Assembly: GCA_003450815.1 (NCBI GenBank)
Contig: DMES01000044.1
Span: 5,092 to 19,172 of the forward strand
DNA length: 14,081 nucleotides
Source of the DNA: Elusimicrobiota bacterium
Lineage (GTDB): Bacteria; Elusimicrobiota; Elusimicrobia; Elusimicrobiales; UBA9959
Reading direction: 5' to 3'
A program made the translations under genes and the position numbers. Shown here piece after piece: positions 1 through 7,312 of this stretch. Each line of letters opens with the position of its first letter. Position 1 is the first letter of the stretch. Under the pieces are notes generated by a model that had not been told where the DNA came from, ran no database searches, and saw only the letters and a list, made by a program, of their open reading frames with translations.

Positions 1-1
1 G

Positions 2-3000
2 GGGACCATCTCCTTCTCAACCGCCACTAATCCCAACCCGAATCCCACAGGTATTGCGGTGTCGGTGCTTGCTCTGTCGGGCGGCTCCGCAAAAGGATCT
101 GTCATTGCAAGCCTGCCGCCCGGAACTACCGGCGCGATGTACCTGATAACTGGCATGGAGCCCGGCATTTACACACTGCGCGCCTCCGCGCCTGGGTTTG
201 AATCCGTTTCAAGCGGCCCTGTGACAGTTGGCGCTCTGGATATAACCGGCTTTAACCTGCCTTCATTTAAGGAGGGAGGCTTGATTTCAGGGACGGTGAC
301 AGTAACAGGCGACACTTCCGGATTTACGGCGCTGGCGGGTTCCGCATATCCGCTCTCCGTAGGTATTACCGCGTGGTCTCAAGCTACGGCCGCCCAGGGC
401 AGAGCGACGGTATATCTTTCCTCCTCAGCCGCCTCAAGCCAGGCGCAATACCTGATAGCGGGTCTCAAGCCCGGCGCAAGCTACCAGATCTTCGCGGATA
501 TCGCGTTCAGCGCGGATGCGGCTTTCCAGAGCCCCGGCGGATTCCCCAAGACGGTATTTATCTCCACACAGACGCAGACAGCCGGCCTCAACTTCTCTTT
601 TGAAAAAGCGAGCGGGGCGGTGGCGGGGCTTTTGCGCCTGCCGAATCCCGCCGAAGAGATAGGCGCGCCTACGCCGGACTTCACGCTGGCGGGTCTTAAA
701 TGGAAAATACTAAAATCGGATGACCCACTGAGGGTGGGCAGGACTTATGAGGTCACAGGATCCACGAGCCTTCCGGGCTTTTTGTGCGGCGGGGTCGTGC
801 CCTCCACCGGAACCGCGCCAGGCTGCGCCGCCGGTATTTCAAGCGCCACATTCAGGCTTTCAGGCTTCAGAACAGAAACGCTGGAACTGGCTATGTTCTA
901 TGCTCCGACCGGAATATCAAAGGTGGTCACTGTGGCGGCCGTCAACGGTTCCACCATGCCCGCAACCTTGGACATGCGCGGTGAGACCTACTCAATTTCG
1001 GGGAAGATCATCAACCAGGTTTCAGACCCTCTATTCAACACGAACCTGCTTATAAGCCAGAACGCGCCGTTCTACGCTCCCGCCGGCTATCCCGCCAATA
1101 TTTCTTCCACTACGGCGCGGGTGGAGGCTATAAGAAGAGAGTTTGGCGAGCTTCTGACGCAGGTTTCCACCATAACTTTTGACTCCGCCAAGACGAGGGT
1201 TGGATTCCTTGACTCGGCCGGCACGTTCGCCATAACCGGTATCCAGAACGGAGTTTATCTGGTAAGGACCCTGCCTTTGCGAGCAGGGGCCACGGGGCAG
1301 GTGCTTGTGCCTTCCAAGGAGCAGCTTGTTACCATAGCCAACGCCGCCAAAGCGGGAGTTGACTTTACGCTCTCGGACGGTTTCTCCGTTTCCGGCAGGG
1401 TATACCTTGACCAGGGGCTTTCGGACGCGAGAAGCCTGAGGCTCGCCTTAAAAAACAGGCGCGGCGAGATAGTGCAGGAGACCGATATGCTGCTGGGGAA
1501 CCCGGGCGCGGGAGTAGCCGCGAGTTCCGTAGATTACCTTTTTGAGCGCGTTCCGCTGGGCGGCTTCTACACGCTGGAAGCCAGCGACCTTGGCGTGCCC
1601 GTCAAATATGTCGCCCGGCCGCTTTCGTTCCCGGACCGCACCACTTCTCCTGACGGACTGCAGGGCGACGTTTCCGGCATGGAGATCCTGCTGAAACGCG
1701 CCGGCGCCATAACGGGTAAAATCCGGGACGCGAACTCGGACGCGCTTATTACCGAGGCGAACGCGACACTGCTCGCGCCGAACTTCAAAATTTACGCCAT
1801 AGCCAACCCCTGGGTGGAGGGCGGGTATATTATAGCCAGGTCCAGCGTTTCCCAAAGGCCGATAGAGGCCGACGGGACGTTCCGCATAGAGCCGCTTACC
1901 CCCGGCGTGGTTTACGATATTCATCTTGAGCAGGAAACATGGGATATGGCTTTCCTGAACTCCGGCAGCCAGAACTATGCTCCGGCTTTAATAGCGCAGA
2001 TGACCCTTTCACCAGCACAGATAAAGGATATAGGCATAGTGGACCTGAACCAGGGCCAATCCATAACCGGCACGGTTTCCGGCTCCGGGGGGCAACGCCT
2101 TCCGAACATAACAATGAGCGCGGTGCCGGCGCTGGTGGATAATCCGGCCACGGTAAACACCCAGACAGCCTCCGACGGCAGCTATACCTTGTGGGTGTCA
2201 AGTTTCATCTCGCAATATTTTGACCTGACGGCCTCTGCCAGGGTAGAAAACCTGCAGGAAGCGGAGGGAATGACACTCTACGCCCCCAAAACACTCAGGG
2301 TGGACCTGCAGAAGTCGGCTGCGGTCGACTTCGTGCTTGAGCCGCTGCTGGGCAAGGTCACGGGCCAGGTGCTGACCGCCGATAACGGCGCGCTTTCCTA
2401 TCCGTTCGGAGACCAGAAAGGCTTCCCCGCCGCGGCGGTTTACCTGCAGCGCAACGGGACCATCCCCAAACTGAATCCCCTTGGAGATATTGTCGCTAAG
2501 ACTGAAACCGACGGAAAGTTTGAAGTTCCCGGCCTTTCCACCGGGGTGTACAGTCTTAACGCGGTAAGCCTGGGTTACATGGTCCATTCGTCCACAGTTT
2601 CAGTGACCACGGGCACGGTCTCGGCCGGCGGCATAACTCTTACGCGCGGCGCTTCGGTGATAGGTTCCATACGCAAAGCTGACTCCGCCTCGCCTACAGG
2701 GTATTCCTGCCCGAATGAACAGGAAGTCACCGGGATAGCGGCGGCTGATGACGATTTTACGCAGTATATACTTGGGACCGTTGAGAAAGATCCCATTGCG
2801 CACACCGTGTGCTCTTATGAAATTTCAGGCTTCAAAACCGGACTTGCTTACCAGCTGGCGCTGCTGGGCGCTTCCGGAGACGATATTGTTTTCCCCTATG
2901 AGGGCGCCGTCTCGTTCACTGCACAGGAGTCCACCGCCACCAAAACGGTAAATCTTACCTACCGGGTGCCGGTTCCGGAGTGTCTAACTACATTCCAATA

Positions 3001-4441
3001 TCTGGGTAACAACCAGATCAAGCTCACGTTCCGCTGTAACAAGGCGCTTAGAAATGAAACCGGCCCGGATAATGACCTTGATTATATCCTTCAGAAGACG
3101 ACCTATACCTCCGCTGGAGCGAATCTATCCTCTCCCGACGGGACAGGCCAATTCCTGGGGAGCAATAAAAAGCTCCTGCAGGGGCGCAAGAACCTGACCG
3201 CCGTCTACCGGCCGGCCAATAACGAGGCGAAATTCAGTGTCAGGCTGAGCGCGTTCACAGCCGCTTTAGACCCTTCTACTGGTAATAACTACAAGCTGGA
3301 CCAGGTGTTCGACTTCTATACCGCGTTGGATGCCTCTAAGTCCAATAACATGAATAATATGCAGGGCGGCAAGCTGGATATGGAATCAGGGGAAAATTCT
3401 TCCTCCCACCCGGCGGCTTACAATATACAGGGCGGGAATCTGATGGTGGCAGGAGATGATGCCGGGAGTATAGAGAACACCAGTATAGAGGTGCCGCCGG
3501 GCGCTTTTGTGGAAGATGGAGCGACTGACGCCCAACCCGGAACCTCCGTGACAGTGGGGGTAAATAAGGGCAGGACGAAAGAGCAGGTTAGCGCCCAGGC
3601 ACTGAGCCTTGGCATTGCGCCCCTTGCGGCGGATACAGGGCGCCTTAAAAATATGCGCGCCTACCCGTCCAACATGGCCTCGGCTATACAGGCTTTGCAG
3701 GCCGGGCAGGTAAAAGGGTTCGGGCCGCTGGCTGCCGGCAGGTCGGTGACTACGCCTTTCAGCGCCTTCTACGACATCTTCCTGCCCGCCGGGATAAAGC
3801 ACGAGCTCAAGAATAAAGCGAGACTTACCCTTTCCTACGACGCGTCGTTGTCTTCCTCCACATCCCTTACCAGCCTGAATATATGGTATTTCAATCCCGC
3901 CACCCAGAAGTTTGAGATGGAGGAGGACAGCAGGCAGATAGACACCGCGAATAATACGGTTTCGGCGCTGGTGGACCATTTCTCGGTTTTTGTCGTGCTG
4001 GCTTCCACGCCGCTGTATACCTCTACCAGCTCGTTTGCGGGAGGGGAGATAGAGGCGTTCAACTTCCCGAATCCGTTCAACCTGGAGATGAAGACAAAGG
4101 CTTTGAACCTGAATGCTGGCGGCGGTTCTTACGCTTCTGGAACGGCGCAGGTGACCACGCGGGGGACTATAATAAGAGTCGGGGTGCCGAAAGCCCTAGC
4201 GGGGCAGGGGAAGATACGGATATACAACCTGGCCGGCGAACTGGTGCGGGAATACGACTGCGGATATCTTGACGGCTCAGCCGGAAGCACGGCGGCAGGA
4301 ACATATTTCTACTTTGAATGGGACGGCAGAAACGGCGCCGGCCGGGACGTGGCGAGCGAGGTTTATATCGGCGAGATCACTATAGGCGGGAAAAAGAAAT
4401 TCTGGAAGATGGCCGTGGTGAAGGACCCGAAGTACAAGTAG
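2..4441 (+). CDS. Giant secreted/surface protein with repeated carboxypeptidase-regulatory-like domains and FlgD/T9SS-like C-terminal domain (5' end missing)
   Basis: The frame is open from base 2, so the gene starts upstream of the window; GTG at 59 is only the first start-like codon inside it. About 1,479 residues are visible. The N-terminal two thirds are serial beta-sandwich units of the carboxypeptidase-regulatory (CarboxypepD_reg/Cna-B-like) type, each opening with a strand such as SGTVTV, SGKII, SGRVYL, TGKIRD, TGTVSG or TGQVLT and closing with a pattern like GVYSLNAVSLGY. An Ig-like region follows (about 2960-3330). A ZU5-like module comes next: VPPGAF at about 3490, and a YDIFLPAGI to LVDHFSVFVV stretch at about 3770-4000. 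The end is a FlgD-Ig/type-A sorting-like domain: NFPNPFN (about 4062-4082), IRIYNLAGELV (about 4216), WDGRNGAG (about 4319). Known CTDs of this form are exported by the type IX system or act as wall-proximal folds. I infer an extracellular or surface-anchored protein; its ligand is unknown. Confidence 0.85.
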   Translation, partial: GTISFSTATNPNPNPTGIAVSVLALSGGSAKGSVIASLPPGTTGAMYLITGMEPGIYTLRASAPGFESVSSGPVTVGALDITGFNLPSFKEGGLISGTVTVTGDTSGFTALAGSAYPLSVGITAWSQATAAQGRATVYLSSSAASSQAQYLIAGLKPGASYQIFADIAFSADAAFQSPGGFPKTVFISTQTQTAGLNFSFEKASGAVAGLLRLPNPAEEIGAPTPDFTLAGLKWKILKSDDPLRVGRTYEVTGSTSLPGFLCGGVVPSTGTAPGCAAGISSATFRLSGFRTETLELAMFYAPTGISKVVTVAAVNGSTMPATLDMRGETYSISGKIINQVSDPLFNTNLLISQNAPFYAPAGYPANISSTTARVEAIRREFGELLTQVSTITFDSAKTRVGFLDSAGTFAITGIQNGVYLVRTLPLRAGATGQVLVPSKEQLVTIANAAKAGVDFTLSDGFSVSGRVYLDQGLSDARSLRLALKNRRGEIVQETDMLLGNPGAGVAASSVDYLFERVPLGGFYTLEASDLGVPVKYVARPLSFPDRTTSPDGLQGDVSGMEILLKRAGAITGKIRDANSDALITEANATLLAPNFKIYAIANPWVEGGYIIARSSVSQRPIEADGTFRIEPLTPGVVYDIHLEQETWDMAFLNSGSQNYAPALIAQMTLSPAQIKDIGIVDLNQGQSITGTVSGSGGQRLPNITMSAVPALVDNPATVNTQTASDGSYTLWVSSFISQYFDLTASARVENLQEAEGMTLYAPKTLRVDLQKSAAVDFVLEPLLGKVTGQVLTADNGALSYPFGDQKGFPAAAVYLQRNGTIPKLNPLGDIVAKTETDGKFEVPGLSTGVYSLNAVSLGYMVHSSTVSVTTGTVSAGGITLTRGASVIGSIRKADSASPTGYSCPNEQEVTGIAAADDDFTQYILGTVEKDPIAHTVCSYEISGFKTGLAYQLALLGASGDDIVFPYEGAVSFTAQESTATKTVNLTYRVPVPECLTTFQYLGNNQIKLTFRCNKALRNETGPDNDLDYILQKTTYTSAGANLSSPDGTGQFLGSNKKLLQGRKNLTAVYRPANNEAKFSVRLSAFTAALDPSTGNNYKLDQVFDFYTALDASKSNNMNNMQGGKLDMESGENSSSHPAAYNIQGGNLMVAGDDAGSIENTSIEVPPGAFVEDGATDAQPGTSVTVGVNKGRTKEQVSAQALSLGIAPLAADTGRLKNMRAYPSNMASAIQALQAGQVKGFGPLAAGRSVTTPFSAFYDIFLPAGIKHELKNKARLTLSYDASLSSSTSLTSLNIWYFNPATQKFEMEEDSRQIDTANNTVSALVDHFSVFVVLASTPLYTSTSSFAGGEIEAFNFPNPFNLEMKTKALNLNAGGGSYASGTAQVTTRGTIIRVGVPKALAGQGKIRIYNLAGELVREYDCGYLDGSAGSTAAGTYFYFEWDGRNGAGRDVASEVYIGEITIGGKKKFWKMAVVKDPKYK

Positions 4442-4450
4442 GTAGAAGTC

Positions 4451-4540
4451 AGAATTCAGGAGTCAGAATGAGAAAGTTAGAGATAATCAAGATTCCACTA
4501 TTCTGAATTATGAACTACTGACTACTGAATTCTATTTTTT
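4451..4540 (+). terminator. Inverted repeat with T-tract between surface protein and PorV gene
   Basis: The arms 4451-4466 (AGAATTCAGGAGTCAG) and 4518-4533 are reverse complements at 15 of 16 positions. The right arm runs directly into a T-rich tract (ATTTTTT, 4534-4540). The long (51 nt) spacer itself contains further CAGAAT/ATTCTG copies. It could end transcription of the surface-protein gene, but the pentad-like GAATTC/CTGACT composition also fits a dispersed intergenic repeat. Terminator function is an inference. Confidence 0.4.
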
Positions 4541-4559
4541 ACTTAAAGAGATTATTGTG

Positions 4560-5537
4560 ATGAAGAACAACAACTTAGCGCGAAACGGACAACACTACAA
4601 AACCATTGCGTGTATGGGAGCGGTGCTGGCCTTCCTATTTTTCGTTTCCCCCGGAAGCTGCGCGAACTCAAACGCGGGGACCAGCGCGGCACAATTTCTG
4701 AAGCTTGGCGCAGGGGCCAGAGCCGCCGCCATGGCCGAGGCCCAGTCTGCCGTCGCGGACGATGTTTACGCGGCATACTACAATCCCGCCGGTCTTGCGC
4801 TTATTGAGAAGCCTGCGATGGGGGCTATGCACGCACGGTATCTTCAGGGGTCCAGTTATCAGTACGGTGCGCTGGCTCTTCCTATAGGCGAAGGCTCACG
4901 CCAGGTTTTGGGCCTGTCCATATGCAACTTGGGAGTAAGCGATCTGGAAAGGCGCACGCAGGATACCGATCTGCCCATAGGTTATTTTGAAGCCGCAAAT
5001 TTTGCCTACAGTTTGTCATACGCCCGCCGCGCGACGGACAGGCTATCCTTTGGGGTTACGGGGAAATTGGTGAAGGTAAGTATTGATAATGTCGCGGGCC
5101 AGACGCTTGCGGCTGACATCGGCCTAAGGTACCGGCCCGCCGCCGGCGACGGTTTTCCGTTCAATGTCGCGCTTGCGGCGCGCAATCTGGGGACCAGGCT
5201 GGAACTTGGCGCGGACAAAGACCCTCTTCCCTCGGCCATGGTTCTAGGGGTTTCTGCGCATCCGCTTTCCGACCTGCTTCTGGACCTGGATGTTATCCGC
5301 TACCGTGATACTGATATAATTTTTGCTGCGGGGGGGGAGTACCGCCAAAAGCTTTCCGGTAAACTGCTGGGGCTTGTGCGTGCCGGGTACAGCAACCACC
5401 ACAAAAGCGTGGCGGGTGCAAGCGGTGTCACCTTGGGCGCCGGGCTTTCCATCTCCGGTCTGGCGTTCGATTTCGCCTGGGTTCCTTTCGGGGATTTGGG
5501 CAACACCTTCCGCTACTCCCTCCTCGTACAGTTCTAA
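4560..5537 (+). CDS. PorV/PorQ family (UPF0164) outer-membrane beta-barrel protein
   Basis: This is a 325-residue exported protein. The ATG at 4560 is preferred, 9 nt after AAAGAG (4545-4550); a GTG at 4557 is the alternative. A basic N-terminus, a hydrophobic stretch (CMGAVLAFLFFV) and a likely cleavage near SCA/NS make a signal peptide. The mature start carries the family hallmark: AGTSAAQFLKLGAGARAAAM, then AEAQSAVADDVYAAYYNPAGLA. The rest is amphipathic beta-strands ending in an aromatic residue (LLVQF), as expected for an outer-membrane barrel of 14 or so strands related to FadL. In Bacteroidota, PorV (LptO) shuttles CTD-bearing cargo to the type IX attachment complex. Many other phyla carry paralogues of uncertain role. 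Its position 118 nt downstream of a protein with a sorting-like C-terminus suggests a cargo/partner pair. A G8 run lies at 5330-5337, in frame. Confidence 0.85.
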   Translation: MKNNNLARNGQHYKTIACMGAVLAFLFFVSPGSCANSNAGTSAAQFLKLGAGARAAAMAEAQSAVADDVYAAYYNPAGLALIEKPAMGAMHARYLQGSSYQYGALALPIGEGSRQVLGLSICNLGVSDLERRTQDTDLPIGYFEAANFAYSLSYARRATDRLSFGVTGKLVKVSIDNVAGQTLAADIGLRYRPAAGDGFPFNVALAARNLGTRLELGADKDPLPSAMVLGVSAHPLSDLLLDLDVIRYRDTDIIFAAGGEYRQKLSGKLLGLVRAGYSNHHKSVAGASGVTLGAGLSISGLAFDFAWVPFGDLGNTFRYSLLVQF

Positions 5538-5623
5538 AATCCCCGCTTTCGCAAATGTAACGCCGTAGTTATTGCTTTTGGTTAAGAACCGTGGTGATAT
5601 TAGTCGGGGGCCTGTCGGCTGGA

Positions 5624-5719
5624 TTTATTTGCGGGGGCCGGGTCGGCCGCAGAGCGGTCGCCCTTATCCTCAGCCGACTTGCATGACAAGTCGGCCTCCG
5701 GAAAACCCCCGCAAATAAA
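5624..5719 (+). repeat. Large stem-loop, perfect 14-bp outer stem with internal 9-bp hairpin
   Basis: The outer arms TTTATTTGCGGGGG (5624-5637) and CCCCCGCAAATAAA (5706-5719) are exact reverse complements. Inside, GCCGACTTG (5673-5681) and CAAGTCGGC (5687-5695) form a perfect hairpin with a CATGA loop. GTCGGCTG at 5614-5621 can alternatively pair with CAGCCGAC at 5671-5678, so two mutually exclusive folds exist. It may be a dispersed palindromic repeat or a structured RNA leader/trailer. There is no T-tract for simple termination. Confidence 0.6.
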
Positions 5720-5812
5720 CCCCACCGCCACCCCTTAGCTTGTCACGTTTCTCCGGCCTATTCCCCGGCGCTTAACCCAAAATAAACAGTTCCGGCGTTA
5801 CCTTATCTCCGT

Positions 5813-5833
5813 CCCGGCGCTCCTTGCGCCGGG
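5813..5833 (+). terminator. GC hairpin, possible weak terminator
   Basis: CCCGGCGC (5813-5820), loop TCCTT and GCGCCGGG (5826-5833) form a perfect 8-bp stem. Only a short pyrimidine run (TTTCCCT) follows, so intrinsic termination would be weak. Confidence 0.3.
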
Positions 5834-5869
5834 TTTCCCTATAAAACCACTGCAAAAATTGCTATTTTA

Positions 5870-5888
5870 TATACTGGCCGACAGTATA
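5870..5888 (+). promoter_or_regulatory. 7-5-7 dyad, possible operator upstream of the MCE gene
   Basis: TATACTG (5870-5876), spacer GCCGA and CAGTATA (5882-5888) form a perfect inverted repeat ending 27 nt before the ATG at 5916, in AT-rich DNA where the promoter should be. Size and placement suit a dimeric repressor site. The regulator is unknown. The E. coli LexA box also has CTG/CAG half-sites, but with a 10-nt rather than 5-nt spacing, so I do not assign it to LexA. Confidence 0.35.
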
Positions 5889-5915
5889 GATATCATTTTG
5901 ACTCATTAGGAAACA

Positions 5916-7214
5916 ATGAATAGCGAGATGAAGGTGGGTTTATTCGTTCTGGTGGGCGGTGTGCTTTTTGGGACCGCCGTATTCCTGCTTGGCGATTATT
6001 CCTTCCAGCGCTACTATACCGTTAACGCCGCGTTCAGCGATGTGGCTGGACTTCCCGACAAGGCCGTTATTAAACTCTCCGGCGTAGAAGTCGGCAAAAT
6101 ACAGAAGATATATCTTAAAGAGGACAAAGTTATAGTGCAGCTTGGCATAATGGAAGGCGTGAAAATTTACCGCGATGCCCGTTATCTTGTGGGTTCCACC
6201 AGCGTCATCGGTTCCAAGTTCCTGGAGATAGGCCAGGGTACCCCCGCCGCCGGCATACTGCAGGCCGGGGAAACCGTGCAAGGCGAAAACACCCTACCGC
6301 TTGACCGCGCTATGACCAAAGTGATGGCTGACCTGCAGGGGCTTATAAAAGATGTGCGCGGCAATGGCAGCCTGACGAATAATCTCAGCGCTATTATGAA
6401 TAATTTGCGCGAGGTTACGGCCAACCTTAACGAACTGGTTTCCGATTCGCAGCCCCACGCGCAGAATATGATGGAGCGCATGGATTCTATTACCGCCAAA
6501 CTTGACGACATGCTTGCGAAGACCGACGCTATCGTGGATAAAATCAGCAGGGGAGAGGGTACCGTGGGGGCTTTGGTGTCGGATAAGCAGATGCAGGAGA
6601 ATGTAACCTCCACCCTTAACAACTTAAAAGACGCCAGCGCCTCCGTAAAGAATGTGGTCGGACGCATAAACGGCTTTAAAACCTATTGGCGCTGGGATTG
6701 GAAATACGATCCAGTGGCCAGGGCCTCAAAAAGCGATTTCGGGGTCAGAATTTATCCCAGGGACGGCCGCTATTATTATGTTGGCGCGGCAAATGTTATA
6801 AACACTAAAGATAAAACCCACGGTACGGATTACGAAACAAGAAATACAGTATCCGCCCAGATGGGCTGGGAAACAAAAGAGTTTGATTTGTATGCGGGAG
6901 CGGTAAGCGGCTCGGCCGGAGGCGGCGTGCGCTGGAAGCCTTTCTATTATAATTCCGGATGGGACAAAATAAGCCTTATGTTCGAGGCCTCGGAATTTAC
7001 CCGTGATCGTTCCATAAAAAACAGGCCTTTCAATAATCCGCGTTATGACGCCGGCGTGAATGTGGCGTTCAACAAGTATGTTTCGGCCACCGTGCGCTTA
7101 AACGATCTGGCCGAGGTAAAACGGCTTAATTACAGCACCAGGATCGCCTTTGAGGACAAGGACATCGCTTACCTTTTAGGTTTGGTTACCCTCGGTTCGG
7201 CCGGGAAGAAGTAA
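5916..7214 (+). CDS. MlaD-family (MCE domain) lipid-transport protein with beta-rich C-terminal domain
   Basis: The protein has 432 residues; its ATG follows a TTAGGA ribosome site. Residues 7-26 form a single N-terminal membrane anchor. Residues about 36-124 are an MCE domain (VNAAFSDVAGL, IKLSGVEVGKI, GSTSVIGSKFLEI). MCE proteins bind lipid as hexamers in the periplasm and feed an MlaE/MlaF-type ABC transporter at the inner membrane. Residues about 130-250 are helical and coiled-coil-like, including the GEGTVGALVSD motif common in long MlaD-like proteins. Residues about 255-428 alternate in beta pattern rich in aromatic and Gly residues (YYYVGAANV, SAQMGWETKEFDLYAGA, VRLNDLAEV, RIAFEDKDIAYLLG), resembling outer-membrane strands. 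The inner anchor plus outer beta domain suggests an envelope-spanning conduit. No mlaE or mlaF lies next to it, so its permease and ATPase must be elsewhere. MlaD orthology as such is not claimed. Confidence 0.85.
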   Translation: MNSEMKVGLFVLVGGVLFGTAVFLLGDYSFQRYYTVNAAFSDVAGLPDKAVIKLSGVEVGKIQKIYLKEDKVIVQLGIMEGVKIYRDARYLVGSTSVIGSKFLEIGQGTPAAGILQAGETVQGENTLPLDRAMTKVMADLQGLIKDVRGNGSLTNNLSAIMNNLREVTANLNELVSDSQPHAQNMMERMDSITAKLDDMLAKTDAIVDKISRGEGTVGALVSDKQMQENVTSTLNNLKDASASVKNVVGRINGFKTYWRWDWKYDPVARASKSDFGVRIYPRDGRYYYVGAANVINTKDKTHGTDYETRNTVSAQMGWETKEFDLYAGAVSGSAGGGVRWKPFYYNSGWDKISLMFEASEFTRDRSIKNRPFNNPRYDAGVNVAFNKYVSATVRLNDLAEVKRLNYSTRIAFEDKDIAYLLGLVTLGSAGKK

Positions 7215-7268
7215 AAATAGGGTATAGGGTAAAGGGGATCGGGTGTAGGGAAGGAAGTAGAAAACAGG
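7203..7268 (+). repeat. Low-complexity insert flanked by imperfect direct repeats between MCE gene and radA
   Basis: GGGAAGAAGTAAAAATAGG (7203-7221, overlapping the MCE stop codon) recurs imperfectly at 7248-7268 as GGGAAG-GAAGTAGAAAACAGG. Between them lie short GGGTA/TAGGG-type units. It is non-coding and resembles the short-motif inserts at other junctions in this window. Confidence 0.4.
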
Positions 7269-7312
7269 AAATCGGAAACTTGGTTTTTTGATTAAAGTGG
7301 AATTTATAGTAT

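Larger units (their letters stand above)
5538..5915 (+). other. 378-nt non-coding region rich in inverted repeats
   Basis: No credible reading frame lies here. It contains, in order: a large stem-loop (5624-5719) with a perfect 14-bp outer stem; a perfect 8-bp GC hairpin (5813-5833) followed by TTTCCCT, which could be a weak terminator for the PorV gene; and an AT-rich stretch with a dyad (5870-5888) just before the MCE gene. It probably holds the 3' end signals of one transcription unit and the promoter of the next. I could not assign a convincing -35/-10 pair. Confidence 0.6.

Noticed and set aside
59..61. GTG as start of the giant surface protein
   Set aside because: The frame is open to the window edge, with no ribosome site or signal peptide at 59; the true start lies upstream.
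3386..3979. Long minus-strand frame (197 codons) inside the giant surface protein gene
   Set aside because: It is opposite a well-supported gene with family motifs and has no recognisable protein features; the same applies to the other long antisense frames (e.g. 1448-1924, 6182-6667, 8275-8781, 9075-9714, 13092-13841).
5870..5888. LexA box
   Set aside because: Half-sites CTG/CAG are spaced by 5 nt instead of the 10 nt of the E. coli box, and the controlled gene is not an SOS gene.
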